Below, in pieces: positions 17,352 to 26,163 of a stretch of DNA of 64,000 nucleotides. The stretch covers positions 1,729,617 through 1,793,616 of the forward strand of contig OX638346.1 of NCBI GenBank assembly GCA_951813515.1, written 5' to 3'. Position numbers and translations under genes: made by a program. Within the stretch, counting starts at the first letter, position 1; the number at the start of each line of letters is the position of its first letter. This DNA is from an uncultured Pseudomonadales bacterium (GTDB lineage Bacteria; Pseudomonadota; Gammaproteobacteria; Pseudomonadales; Azotimanducaceae). The notes below the pieces were generated by a model. The model was not told the DNA's origin. It saw only the letters and a list, made by a program, of their open reading frames with translations, and made no database searches.

Positions 17352-18775
17352 TGACGAAAAAGAAACCCAACATTCTCTTCATCTTTACCGATCAGCAGCG
17401 GGCCGACACGATGGGCTACGCCGACGATCCGGTGGCGATCACGCCGCATACGGATCGCCTGGCTTCCCAGGGCGTGGTGTTCCGGCGTTGTTGCGCGAGT
17501 TCACCTGTCTGCATGACGGCCAGGGCAAGCCTGATTACGGGCAAGCAGGTCCACGAGCATGGTGTCTGGACGTTCGCCAATCCGGAACTCCGCCATGGAC
17601 CCAGCCATGTGCGCAATATTCGCGATGCGGGGTATCGGACCGCCGTTGTCGGCAAGACGCACCTGTGGCTGCACGGCAAGGGCGATACTCGGGATCACCT
17701 CGAGGAAATGCACGACTGGGGCTATGTCGATGCGACGGAGATTCCGGGGCCGGTTGAGACGGCGACCACGGGGTCCCCCTATTCGGATCACCTGCAGCAA
17801 AAGGGGCTGCTCGACACCCACATGGAGTACTTGGGCGCCCATCTGACCGGGAAGCACCTCCATGTTGCGATGCCCTGGGAATTGCCGCCTTCGAATCTTC
17901 CTACCGAAGATCACTTGGACATGTTCATTGCCCGCAAGGCAGAAGAGTGGCTCGGCCGCTATGACGGTGCCGACCCCTTCTATCTCCAGGTGTGCTTCGG
18001 CGGTCCGCACGATCCCTGGGACGCGCCGGCGGAGTATCGGCGCCGATACGACGCGGACGCCATGCCCCTGTCCATCACCGAAACGCAAACCGGGCCCGTA
18101 TCGCCCCATGTGGAAATGCTGCTGAAGGGTGCCCCGCAGAAGCTGGACCACATGAGCGAGGCCGAGAACCGGGTGATGAAAAGTTACTACTACGCCAAGG
18201 TCACTCTGATCGACGACTGCGTTGGGCGGGTCGTGGCGGCGCTCGAGAACAGGGGATGGATGGACGACACGTGGATAGTGTTCTCATCCGATCACGGAGA
18301 GATGCTGGGAGACCACGGCCTGATGGCGAAAAAGGTCTTTTACGACGGCGCGGTCAACATACCCTGTATCTTCCGGCCCCCAAGCGGCGAGGTCGGGTGG
18401 CAGAGCAAAGCCCTGACGGATCACCTGGACATCGCCGCGACGCTATTGGATGTCGCCGGAGGGGCGCCATTTCAGGAATCCAATGGATCGTCCCTGCTGC
18501 CCCTCATCCGGGCCGGCAAGGACGCCGCTGGTTCGCACCGGCACAGGGATGCGGTGTTGAGTGAACTGGGCATGCCTCCGCAGGCATTTTCCATGCTGCG
18601 CACGGACCGCTACAAGATGTCGGTGCACGCCACGACGCGTGAACCGCTGGACCTTTACGACATGCGTGAGGATCCGAGGGAACTGCACAATCGCGTCAAC
18701 GACCCGGCGCTACGCGAAATCCGCGAAGGCCTGATCGAATCGGAACTGGCCCGGCTGCTGCCGCAAATCGCCTGA
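17351..18775 (+). CDS. Sulfatase-superfamily hydrolase
   Basis: 474 residues from ATG 17351, overlapping the P450 stop. Alkaline-phosphatase-fold metal motifs are present: NILFIFTDQQRADT at the N-terminus (Asp14) and FSSDHGEMLGDHGLMAKK near residues 309-326. The formylglycine site region SPVCMTARASLITG has Cys54 but reads C-x-T-x-R rather than the canonical C-x-P-x-R. No signal peptide, so it acts in the cytoplasm. It may be a sulfatase, a phosphonate monoester hydrolase-like enzyme or an arylsulfatase relative. Coupling to a P450 suggests breakdown of a small sulfated or phosphorylated organic compound. Confidence 0.87.
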   Translation: MTKKKPNILFIFTDQQRADTMGYADDPVAITPHTDRLASQGVVFRRCCASSPVCMTARASLITGKQVHEHGVWTFANPELRHGPSHVRNIRDAGYRTAVVGKTHLWLHGKGDTRDHLEEMHDWGYVDATEIPGPVETATTGSPYSDHLQQKGLLDTHMEYLGAHLTGKHLHVAMPWELPPSNLPTEDHLDMFIARKAEEWLGRYDGADPFYLQVCFGGPHDPWDAPAEYRRRYDADAMPLSITETQTGPVSPHVEMLLKGAPQKLDHMSEAENRVMKSYYYAKVTLIDDCVGRVVAALENRGWMDDTWIVFSSDHGEMLGDHGLMAKKVFYDGAVNIPCIFRPPSGEVGWQSKALTDHLDIAATLLDVAGGAPFQESNGSSLLPLIRAGKDAAGSHRHRDAVLSELGMPPQAFSMLRTDRYKMSVHATTREPLDLYDMREDPRELHNRVNDPALREIREGLIESELARLLPQIA

Positions 18776-18788
18776 CCGGCGCGGGTGA

Positions 18789-19307
18789 TCAACGCCGCGC
18801 GGGCCTCCGCGTGGACATCAATGGTGCGCGCCACTGCATTACGGCCCCTGCCGCGACGACCAGGAATCCGCCGAGCGCCCAGATGGGAAGGGACAGGCCG
18901 AGGAACGTGTCGTCTCCCGATTCCACGCAGTCGCCGGTACCGAAGGTCATGGCCGTCAGCGCCTCGCTCCACATGCCCCACTCGATGAGGGTGTCGACAC
19001 CCGCGCCGCAGGCGGGCGCCAACTCCGGCGGGAGCGTGCCAATCCAGATGTGCCGTATTGTGAATCCGCCGCCAACCACTGCGGCGAGGATGGTAAGGAG
19101 CGGGTAAATCCCCCTTGAGGGGTGATCCACCAGGCCGGCCAGGACGACCAGGCCCGCGATGTAGAACCACGCCCGCTGCATCAGGCAAAGCGGGCACGGT
19201 TCCATGCCGAACCCGTGTTCCATCACCAGCGCGCCAACAAGCAGCGCCGCGATCCAGGCAGTGAGGACGAGCCCCCAGTCAGCCTTGGTCAACGCAGTCA
19301 CGGACAC
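18789..19307 (-). CDS. dsbB: Disulfide bond formation protein DsbB
   Basis: 172 residues from GTG 19307, preceded by AGGAG at good spacing. Four hydrophobic segments fit the DsbB inner-membrane topology. The first periplasmic redox pair is in GMEPCPLCLMQRAWF; the second pair corresponds to PACGAG and TGDCVES. DsbB reoxidises DsbA and passes electrons to quinone. No dsbA is seen nearby. It ends convergently 13 bp from the sulfatase gene, with no evident terminator. Confidence 0.9.
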   Translation of the reverse strand: MSVTALTKADWGLVLTAWIAALLVGALVMEHGFGMEPCPLCLMQRAWFYIAGLVVLAGLVDHPSRGIYPLLTILAAVVGGGFTIRHIWIGTLPPELAPACGAGVDTLIEWGMWSEALTAMTFGTGDCVESGDDTFLGLSLPIWALGGFLVVAAGAVMQWRAPLMSTRRPARR

Positions 19308-19486
19308 ATCGTTCTCCTCTCCACAACGCTTGGGATTTTATCCTTTTTCGGCGCCTGCTCGCCGCACGGTCGCGATTGACAGGCTGTTCGCGGGCCATGC
19401 GCAGTCAGTTCGCTCAAGACCAAGTTGACCTCGGTGCTACTGAGTGCGACCATTTGATCGCAATGGAGGCGTCCGGGGGATCTCTC

Positions 19487-19762
19487 GTGACGGTCAAATC
19501 GTCGGTTTCGTTAACGGATGAGCAATACGCCTTCGCCAAGGACCTGGTGGAGGCTGGGCGCTACTCGAGTGTCAGCGCCGTGCTCCAGCGGGGAGTCGAT
19601 ATGCTTCGGCACAGGCTGGAGCGCGAAGAGATGGAAACACAGGCGCTGAAGCTTCTGCTTTCGCGGCGGCGTAACGGCGATTTCATCACCAGCGCCCAGA
19701 TGGACGCACGCATCAGGGAAATGGTCATACGCAAACACCGCGCGCATGACGTTCTCGATTGA
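19487..19762 (+). CDS. parD: ParD/CopG-type antitoxin
   Basis: 91 residues from GTG 19487 (GGGGGA upstream); an ATG at 19463 in frame is an alternative. The N-terminus VTVKSSVSLTDEQYAFAKDLVEAGRYSSVSAVLQRGVDMLRHRLEREE is a ribbon-helix-helix DNA-binding domain typical of type II ParD antitoxins, followed by a charged tail that would bind the toxin. It overlaps the parE gene by 17 bp. Autoregulation of the pair is expected from the family. Confidence 0.83.
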   Translation: MTVKSSVSLTDEQYAFAKDLVEAGRYSSVSAVLQRGVDMLRHRLEREEMETQALKLLLSRRRNGDFITSAQMDARIREMVIRKHRAHDVLD

Positions 19763-20090
19763 ATTCTCTGCCGACGCCGAACACGACTTCGAATTGATAT
19801 TCGATCACTTTTTCGAAAGCTATCGCAGTTTTGGGGAAAGCGTTGAAGAGGCCCTGGACCACGCCGCGAGGCGGATCGACGGTATTCGGCAGTCGGCGAA
19901 AGTCCTTGGTGTGGCGCCGCATCGCGGGACACTCCACGAGGATGTCCTCCCGGGGTTGCGCCACATTGCGATAGATCGCGCGATCTACTGGTTCCAGGTG
20001 CATGAGGCGGAACGGAGGGTGCGCGTACTGGCATTTTTTTTCGGCCGTCAGGATCACATTCGGCACATGCTCTCACGGCTATTGACCTGA
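19746..20090 (+). CDS. parE: ParE/RelE-superfamily toxin
   Basis: 114 residues. The pattern FSADAEHDFELIFDHFFESYRSFG ... HRGTLHEDVLPGLRHIAIDRAIYWFQVHEAERRVRVLAFFFGRQD fits the ParE fold: two N-terminal helices, then the strand ending with R/D-x-(I/V)xYWFxV and a C-terminal FFGRQD. Known ParE toxins inhibit gyrase. Its start is inside the antitoxin gene, a usual parDE arrangement. Full length, so it appears intact. Confidence 0.83.
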   Translation: MTFSIEFSADAEHDFELIFDHFFESYRSFGESVEEALDHAARRIDGIRQSAKVLGVAPHRGTLHEDVLPGLRHIAIDRAIYWFQVHEAERRVRVLAFFFGRQDHIRHMLSRLLT

Positions 20091-20097
20091 TTGATTC

Positions 20098-20127
20098 AAA
20101 GGAGCCGGGTAGAAAGGAGCCGGGTAG
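20098..20127. repeat. Two perfect tandem copies of a 15-bp unit
   Basis: The unit AAAGGAGCCGGGTAG occurs at 20098-20112 and 20113-20127, followed by AAAGTGTCAGG. It lies between the parE stop and the convergent CoA-transferase stop at 20134. Similar short motifs often mark recombination scars near mobile or toxin-antitoxin modules, but no transposase is present. Confidence 0.6.
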
Positions 20128-20133
20128 AAAGTG

Positions 20134-21324
20134 TCAGGTGATCACGCTTTTCTGCCTCAACCGGTCGATCGCTGTATCGGCATAACCCAGGTCGCGCAGA
20201 ATCTCGTCCGTATGTTCGCCCAGTCCGGGGGCGACGCGATTGGGGGAGCCGCCGATGGCGCCGTCGACCTGGAACGGCGAGCGCACTTCGAGAAGTTCGC
20301 CGATCCGCGGATCGCTGATCCGGTTGAAGAGTTCCGCTTCGAGGAGATGCGTGTCCGTCATCAGGTCCTCCAGGGACGAAACGTGCGAACAGGGGATGTC
20401 CTGCTCGCTCAGTGCCGCCATCCACTCCTCCGATGTGCGCGTCGGCGCGAGTTCCGAGATCTTGCCGTAGAGTTCGTCGATATGGAGCGACCGCTGGACC
20501 GGATTGACGACCTTTTCTGCGGTCGCCCAATCGGGCAGGTCGCAGATCTCGAAGAACCGGACCCAATGCTTGGTGCTGTACGGCAGGATCACGACGTAGC
20601 CGTCCTTCGTCCGATGCGGCTTTCGGTTCGCCGTCATGAGCCGGTCGTACCCGAGTTCGCCTTCTGCGGGAACTAGGCTATGGCCGGCCAGGTGCTCCAG
20701 CATGAGAAACGAAGCCATGCTCTCGAGCATCGGCACCTCGATGCATACGCCGCGGCCCGTGCGCTGCTGCTGAACGACGCCCGAGACGACCGAAAGCGCC
20801 AGATGCAGTCCAACGATCTTGTCACAGGCGATTGTGCGCAGGAACTTGGGTTCGCCCGAGGGGTCCGCATTGAGGGCGGCCAGGCCTGATCGCGCCTGGA
20901 TGACATCGTCGTAGGCCGGATCGTCACGGCTCGCGCCGCGTTCTCCGAAACCCGGGGAATAACAGTAGACAAGCTTCGGATTGATCTCCGCGAGGGTCTC
21001 GTAGGAAGCGCCCAGGTTCGCTGCGGAGGACTTGCGCATGTTGTGCACGAACACGTCAGCCCGTTCGGCGAGTTGTCCCAGAATCGCTTGGCCTTCGGCC
21101 TGTTTCAGATCGAGGACGACGGAGCGCTTGTTGCGGTTGTAGTTCAGGAACGCGACCCCCAGGTCGTTTCGTCGACCCGGCCGGACCGCGCGGAACACGT
21201 CTCCGCCGGGCGACTCGACCTTGATCACGTCGGCGCCCATGTCTCCGAGCAATTGCGTCGCGTAGGGACCCAAGGCGATCGTCGAGAGATCGATGACCCT
21301 TAATCCCTTGAGCAGATCGAACAT
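20134..21324 (-). CDS. CaiB/BaiF family CoA transferase
   Basis: 396 residues, full length for a class III CoA transferase. The N-terminus LKGLRVIDLSTIALGPYATQLLGDMGADVIKVE is diagnostic. The catalytic Asp is present in DDPAYDDVIQARSG, which aligns with the YD.xxQAxxG loop that forms the aspartyl-CoA thioester. Such enzymes move CoA between carboxylic acids. It sits alone between a toxin-antitoxin pair and two decayed transporter fragments, so its substrate cannot be inferred from neighbours. Confidence 0.88.
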   Translation of the reverse strand: MFDLLKGLRVIDLSTIALGPYATQLLGDMGADVIKVESPGGDVFRAVRPGRRNDLGVAFLNYNRNKRSVVLDLKQAEGQAILGQLAERADVFVHNMRKSSAANLGASYETLAEINPKLVYCYSPGFGERGASRDDPAYDDVIQARSGLAALNADPSGEPKFLRTIACDKIVGLHLALSVVSGVVQQQRTGRGVCIEVPMLESMASFLMLEHLAGHSLVPAEGELGYDRLMTANRKPHRTKDGYVVILPYSTKHWVRFFEICDLPDWATAEKVVNPVQRSLHIDELYGKISELAPTRTSEEWMAALSEQDIPCSHVSSLEDLMTDTHLLEAELFNRISDPRIGELLEVRSPFQVDGAIGGSPNRVAPGLGEHTDEILRDLGYADTAIDRLRQKSVIT

Positions 21325-21327
21325 GAA

Positions 21328-21560
21328 TCAACTCGTTATCGGTTTACAGAGTCCGGCAGCCTTGGCCGGGTCCGGTCGTACCAGCAACAGGTCTGCGCAA
21401 GCCGGCCAGTTCCCGGGCTCGAAATCCGGTTGCCTAGTCCCCCGGTCGACCGCTCTACGAAGGTCTGTTGCGTACAACGGAATCGGGTAATTCTGCCACA
21501 GCAGCATCCGGTCGTTGGAGCGGCATCTGCGCAGACCGGCGATGACGTGATTGAACAGCC
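21328..21560 (-). pseudogene. C-terminal remnant of a possible ABC peptide-binding protein
   Basis: The minus-strand frame ending at TGA 21328-21330 reads HVIAGLRRC...DRMLLWQNYPIPLYATDLRRAVDRGTRQPDF and further for about 75 residues without a credible start. The DRxLLW..Y.IP pattern resembles the C-terminal end of YejA/DppA-type oligopeptide-binding proteins. The sequence is clean coding in character but lacks everything upstream, where the ABC ATPase remnant lies instead. Assignment to the binding-protein family is tentative. Confidence 0.35.
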
Positions 21561-21578
21561 CGTGTCGAGATGACCGGT

Positions 21579-21990
21579 CTACCGGTATCGCGCCGCCTGG
21601 GTGGAGAACATCGCCGTGTACTTGCCGTCCTTGGCCAATAGCTCCTCGTGGCTGCCTACCTCTATCGCCTGGCCGTTCTCGATAACCACGATGACGTCCG
21701 CCATGCGGACCGTTGAGAAACGGTGGGAGATGAACACCACCGTTTTGTTCCGGGCCATCTGCGCGAATTGCTCATAGAGTCGGTGCTCGCGAAAGGCATC
21801 CACCGCCGCCGTGGGCTCGTCGAGAATGAGGATCTGCGCGTCACTCATGAACGCGCGCGCAATCGCGAGTTGCTGCCAACAATCCCGGCGCAACCTCCCA
21901 CAGGTATCGGAGGATGCGTGGAATGATCAGCGCGATGTCACGCAGGGCCAGCCAGACGCGTTTTTCTTGGGGACGGTAATCCTGGCTCAT
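21579..21990 (-). pseudogene. Internally deleted ABC transporter (permease-ATPase) gene
   Basis: The first ~38 codons from ATG 21990 (MSQDYRPQEKRVWLALRDIA...LRYLWEVAPG) look like the N-terminus of an ABC half-transporter. They run into an out-of-frame segment beginning RDCWQQLAIARAFMSDAQ, the end of the C-loop, followed by Walker B ILILDEPTAAVD, H-loop FISHRFSTVRMAD and a normal C-terminus, stopping at 21579. All membrane segments and the Walker A motif are missing, and the two parts are in different frames. This is best read as a large deletion plus frameshift, giving a non-functional remnant. Confidence 0.75.
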
Positions 21991-22148
21991 TGTTCGGGAT
22001 TCTCGGGGGGCGCGGGACACTACCGGGTTGCCCATGTGTTTTCAATCGTGACGCGCGGAATAGACGGACGCCCGCAGGCGGAGCTCTGGTCCTCGGCGAG
22101 ACCGTGTTGCATAGTCGTTGGAGGTTCGGCGCAGGAGGAGGAGTCGGA

Positions 22149-23135
22149 ATGGCGGGACTGAAGTCATTGAATCGAGCCCTTGGAATGGTTCCGTTGCTGA
22201 TCGTTCCGGTCCTTGCCGACGCGGCGGAATCGCGGTCGGAACTTGACGCCGACCGGCTGATGGCACCGCCGGCAACACTCGGTGCGTCCGAGCAGGACCT
22301 GGGGCCCAGGCGGGAAGCCGAGTCGCGGGAGCGAGCGGAAGCGCGCGCCGTCGCGGAATACCGCGAACTGCGGGAACGTCTGTCCGCGGAGCCGGGCGGT
22401 GCAGAGGGCGTGTTCGCGGATGCACTGAAGTCGGGTGGCCGGGGTCCCGCGATGGCCACAATCCCGGCGGGGGAGTTCCGCATGGGGTGCGTGTCGGGTC
22501 TGGACTGTCGGAATAACGAGGAACCGATCCGGGAGGTGGTGATTACGCACCCGTTCGCGATATCCGTATACGAGGTGACGTTCGAGGACTACGACCGGTT
22601 CAGGCGTCGAGACAAGGTGTTGGACGAGTCCTGGGGCCGCGGTCAGCGGCCGGTGATCAACGTGTCGTGGGAAGATGCTAGGGAATATGTTGCGTGGCTG
22701 TCTTCCCAGACCGGTGAAGAGTACCGGCTGCCGAGCGAGGCGGAGTGGGAGTACGCGGCGCGGGCGGGCTCCTTGGCGCAATACGGTTGGGGTAGCCGGG
22801 TCGGAAGGAGCCGGGCTAACTGTGGCGATTGCGGGAGCCATTGGGACGGCGACCGGACGGCGCCGGTCGGCTCCTTCGCGCCGAACGCGTGGGGCCTGTA
22901 CGACATGCACGGCAATGTGTGGGAATGGGTCGAGGACTGTTGGAACGACGACTACGCGGGGGCGCCGCCGGACGGGAGCGCGTGGCTCGGGGGCGAGTGC
23001 TACGTGCGCGTCTTGCGCGGGGGGTCCTGGGGCGCTCCGCCGAGGGTCCTCCGTGCCGCGTATCGGGGCGGGATCACTTCCGGCTACCGCAGCAGCTTCG
23101 TCGGGTTCCGCGTGGCGCGAACCCTCACTCCTTGA
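22149..23135 (+). CDS. Exported SUMF1/formylglycine-type domain protein
   Basis: 328 residues from ATG 22149, preceded by GGAGGAGGA; longer upstream reading covers the ABC remnant's divergent leader. Residues about 1-25 form a signal-like hydrophobic stretch (LGMVPLLIVPVLADAAE), residues 30-90 a charged helix, and residues about 100-328 a SUMF1 (FGE-sulfatase) domain: IPAGEFRMGCVSGLDCRNNE, VINVSWEDAREYVAWLS, YRLPSEAEWEYAARAG, GLYDMHGNVWEWVEDCW, RVLRGGSW, GFRVAR. Most bacterial SUMF1 proteins of this kind are not true formylglycine-generating enzymes; here the export signal argues against maturing the cytoplasmic sulfatase. The domain closely resembles that of the protein at 61516-64000. Confidence 0.85.
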   Translation: MAGLKSLNRALGMVPLLIVPVLADAAESRSELDADRLMAPPATLGASEQDLGPRREAESRERAEARAVAEYRELRERLSAEPGGAEGVFADALKSGGRGPAMATIPAGEFRMGCVSGLDCRNNEEPIREVVITHPFAISVYEVTFEDYDRFRRRDKVLDESWGRGQRPVINVSWEDAREYVAWLSSQTGEEYRLPSEAEWEYAARAGSLAQYGWGSRVGRSRANCGDCGSHWDGDRTAPVGSFAPNAWGLYDMHGNVWEWVEDCWNDDYAGAPPDGSAWLGGECYVRVLRGGSWGAPPRVLRAAYRGGITSGYRSSFVGFRVARTLTP

Positions 23136-23253
23136 GGTTTGCGTCTTTTGGACGTTTCGGGGGCTCGCCCCTTGAGAGCCCAGCTAGCCGCATTCGACAG
23201 CACCTCGCCGGTGCGGATAGCATTCGCGCCTTCGGTTCCCCGAGGTGGTTCGG

Positions 23254-23634
23254 ATGGACGGTCCGGATTTCGACAAGACGCCGCTGATTCCCGTGATCGC
23301 GCAGGATGCGGCGAGCGGCAAAGTGCTGATGCTTGCGTACATGAACGCCGAGGCTTACGCGGAGACCTTGCGCACGCGGCGGGTCTGCTACTACAGTCGC
23401 AGCCGCAGCCGGCTCTGGCGCAAGGGCGAGGAGAGCGGCAACGTGCAACATCTCCGGCAGGTCTTTTACGACTGCGATGCTGACACCTTGCTTGTGAAGG
23501 TTGATCAGGTCGGCGGCGCGGCCTGCCACGAGGGCTACGAGAGCTGCTTCTTTCGCGAGGTCGACCCCGACACCGGGGCGAGCAGCATCGTGGCCGAGCG
23601 GGTTTTCGATCCGGCCGAGGTGTACAAGCGATGA
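23254..23634 (+). CDS. hisI: Phosphoribosyl-AMP cyclohydrolase
   Basis: 126 residues from ATG 23254 (a GTG at 23245 adds three residues). Family motifs are intact: [51 protein letters not shown], including the Cys residues that bind zinc and the Asp cluster DCDAD for magnesium. It opens the ring of PR-AMP in the third step of histidine synthesis. The stand-alone form (no HisE fusion) is directly followed by hisG with an ATGA overlap. Confidence 0.95.
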   Translation: MDGPDFDKTPLIPVIAQDAASGKVLMLAYMNAEAYAETLRTRRVCYYSRSRSRLWRKGEESGNVQHLRQVFYDCDADTLLVKVDQVGGAACHEGYESCFFREVDPDTGASSIVAERVFDPAEVYKR

Positions 23635-24506
23635 GCACGTTGCTGAAGCTGGGCATCCCGGCGGGAAGTCTGAACGAGGCGACAGTCGATCTGTTCCAGC
23701 GCGCTGGCTATCGGATCACGTCATCGAGCCGTTCCTATTTCCCCGAAATCGACGACGACGAGATCGAGTGCCTGATGGTGCGGGCCCAGGAGATGGCGCG
23801 CTACGTCGAACAGGGCGTTCTCGACGCGGGGATCACGGGTCACGATTGGGTGATGGAGACGGGCGCCGACGTGCACGAGGTCTGCGAGCTGATCTTCTCC
23901 AAGGTCAGTCGGCGACCGGCGCGCTGGGTGCTGTGCGTGCCGAACGATGCGCCGGTCCGAAGCGTTAAGGATCTCGAGGGCAAGCGCATCGCGACCGAGA
24001 TCGTCAACGTTACGCGGACCTATCTCAAGCGCCACGGTGTGCATGCCCAGGTCGAGTTTTCCTGGGGGGCGACGGAGGCGAAGCCGCCGCGACTCGTGGA
24101 CGCGATCGTCGAACTTACCGAGACCGGCAGTTCGATCAGGGCCAACAACCTGCGCATCGTCGACGAGATCCTGCAGAGCACGCCCCGCATCATTGCCAAT
24201 CACGATGCGATGGCTGACCCCGAGAAATCGCGCAAACTCGAGAACATCGCGCTGATGCTGCGTTCCTGCCTTGCCGCGGAAGGCAAGGTGGGCCTCATGA
24301 TGAATGCCAGGCGGGGCGACCTCGATGCCATCCTCTCGTTGCTGCCGGCGCTGAAGAAACCCACCGTGTCGGCGCTCTCCGACGACGAGTGGATCGCAGT
24401 GCATACGATCATCGAGGAATCCGTGGTGCGGACGCTGATTCCCAAGCTCAAGGCCGCGGGCGCCCGCGGTATCGTCGAGTACGGAATCAACAAGATCATC
24501 GACTAG
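23631..24506 (+). CDS. hisG: ATP phosphoribosyltransferase (long form)
   Basis: 291 residues, which is the long HisG class with a C-terminal ACT-like regulatory domain and therefore no need for HisZ. The N-terminus [24 protein letters not shown] and the PRPP-binding [20 protein letters not shown] block are typical; the C-terminal domain (residues about 210-291) ends [14 protein letters not shown]. It commits ATP and PRPP to histidine synthesis and is expected to be feedback-inhibited by histidine. It overlaps hisI by four bases and the next gene by one base. Confidence 0.95.
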   Translation: MSTLLKLGIPAGSLNEATVDLFQRAGYRITSSSRSYFPEIDDDEIECLMVRAQEMARYVEQGVLDAGITGHDWVMETGADVHEVCELIFSKVSRRPARWVLCVPNDAPVRSVKDLEGKRIATEIVNVTRTYLKRHGVHAQVEFSWGATEAKPPRLVDAIVELTETGSSIRANNLRIVDEILQSTPRIIANHDAMADPEKSRKLENIALMLRSCLAAEGKVGLMMNARRGDLDAILSLLPALKKPTVSALSDDEWIAVHTIIEESVVRTLIPKLKAAGARGIVEYGINKIID

Positions 24507-26131
24507 TGTCTACACCGTTTTCAGGCGTGCGGCTGGCAACTCTCGGGCTGCTGGGCTCGTTCCTGATATCAGCGGTGAGTGCGTCGGCCGAATGCGAAGC
24601 TGCCCCCGGCGTCGAGAGCTTCGCGCGGTCTGGATGGGGCTTCGGCGAGCGCAACCTTCGCTTCCAGGCCGGGACGGTCATCGATCGCGGCAATGTCGAG
24701 ACGCTCGAACTCGCCTGGGCATTCGCGCTGGATGGGGGCATGTCTCCGCACTCTTACCCTCTGGTGACGGAAAACACCGTCTTTATCGGCACCCCGGCGG
24801 GCAGTCTTTTCGCCCTGGAACGGGACTCGGGTTGCGTGCGGTGGAAACGTGAATTCAGAAGCGCCATCCGAACCGCTGTCATTCATGCGGAAATACGGGG
24901 CGAGGCATGGCTTGTTTTCGGTACCGCTGACGGTTGGGTGATAGCCGCCGATGCCGTCACCGGCGAACAGCTCTGGGTGACGGAGGTCAGGGACCATCCG
25001 CATGCCATCGTAACGGGTACGCCCCTGTACCACGCGGGACGGGTATACGCGCCGGTGTCCTCCTACGAACTCGCCGTCGCGATGGATGCAATGTACGAAT
25101 GCTGCACGTTTCGTGGTGCCCTCGTGGCGCTCGATGCCGCCAGCGGCTCCATGCTCTGGCGTACCCATACGATAGCCGAGGCGCCGGAGGTGACCGGTCG
25201 CCACTACCTGGTGGTCAAGGAGTGGGGACCATCGGGTACGCCGATCTGGTCGGCACCAGCCATCGACGCCCAGACGGGTCTCCTCTATGTCGGCACCGGA
25301 GAGAACTACACGGCGCCCGCGACGTCTACGAGCGATGCGATCATGGCCGTGCGCAGCGAAGACGGCGAGATCGTGTGGACGGAGCAGTTCACGGCGAACG
25401 ACACCTTCAACATGGCGTGCCTCATCCCCGACCATCCAAGTTGTCCGGAGGAGGTCGGCCCCGACTACGACTTCGGTGCGCCGCCCATCCTGGCGCGCAC
25501 GGCGAGCGGCGAGCAAATTCTGCTGGCCGGGCAGAAATCGGGTGGTGTCTACGCCATGAAGCCGGATTCCGGCGAGCGCCTGTGGGCGCGGCAGCTCGGA
25601 CGCGGCGGGTGGTTGGGCGGCGTGCACTGGGGCATGGCCGTGAATGAGTCCCTGGGGCTCCTGTACGTGCCCATCAGCGACAGGCCGATGGGTCCTGCCG
25701 CAGGCGACAAGTCGATGCCCGGTCTACATGCCCTGGATCTGCAGTCCGGCGTCGTACGATGGTCGGCGATCAACCCGAATCGATGCGCGGCTCGTCAGGG
25801 TTGCGCCCCGGGAATCTCCGCCGCCATCGTTGCGACTCCAGAGCTCGTCTTCGCCGGCGGTCTCGACGGCATGGTCTCGGCCCACGATGCACGGACTGGC
25901 GACGTCGTCTGGTCGTACGACACCTGGCGCAAGTTTGACGGCGTCAACGGGGAGACCGCGGGGGGCGGTTCCATCGATGTTCACGGCCCGATGGTCGCGG
26001 GCGACATGCTCCTGATTCAGAGCGGGTACGGACAACACGGCCAGGCTGGCGGCAACGCCTTGCTCGCGTTTCGATTGCCGGGTTCGGTGGCGGATGCGGT
26101 GGCGGATGCAGAAAAGCCGGCGCCGGAGTAA
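24506..26131 (+). CDS. Periplasmic PQQ-type beta-propeller quinoprotein
   Basis: 541 residues from GTG 24506, whose first base is the last base of the hisG stop (TAGTG). A signal peptide is clear (LATLGLLGSFLISAVSASA, cleavage before ECEAAPG). Repeated AxDAxTGxxxW-type blades mark a PQQ propeller: AADAVTGEQLWVTEV, ALDAASGSMLWR, MKPDSGERLWARQL, AHDARTGDVVWSYD. Vicinal cysteines (YECCTFRGALVALDA) near residue 200 resemble the disulfide of PQQ alcohol dehydrogenases, especially polyvinyl-alcohol dehydrogenase-like proteins. There is no cytochrome c domain. Substrate unknown. Coupling to his genes is positional, not functional. Confidence 0.82.
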   Translation: MSTPFSGVRLATLGLLGSFLISAVSASAECEAAPGVESFARSGWGFGERNLRFQAGTVIDRGNVETLELAWAFALDGGMSPHSYPLVTENTVFIGTPAGSLFALERDSGCVRWKREFRSAIRTAVIHAEIRGEAWLVFGTADGWVIAADAVTGEQLWVTEVRDHPHAIVTGTPLYHAGRVYAPVSSYELAVAMDAMYECCTFRGALVALDAASGSMLWRTHTIAEAPEVTGRHYLVVKEWGPSGTPIWSAPAIDAQTGLLYVGTGENYTAPATSTSDAIMAVRSEDGEIVWTEQFTANDTFNMACLIPDHPSCPEEVGPDYDFGAPPILARTASGEQILLAGQKSGGVYAMKPDSGERLWARQLGRGGWLGGVHWGMAVNESLGLLYVPISDRPMGPAAGDKSMPGLHALDLQSGVVRWSAINPNRCAARQGCAPGISAAIVATPELVFAGGLDGMVSAHDARTGDVVWSYDTWRKFDGVNGETAGGGSIDVHGPMVAGDMLLIQSGYGQHGQAGGNALLAFRLPGSVADAVADAEKPAPE

Positions 26132-26163
26132 ATTGTCCCGACCGAAATCTCTAAGGCCTCGAT

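Noticed and set aside
17351..23135. Sulfatase matured by the SUMF1 protein at 22149
   Set aside because: The SUMF1 protein has an export signal while the sulfatase has none, and the site is not a standard CxPxR; the pairing is not supported.
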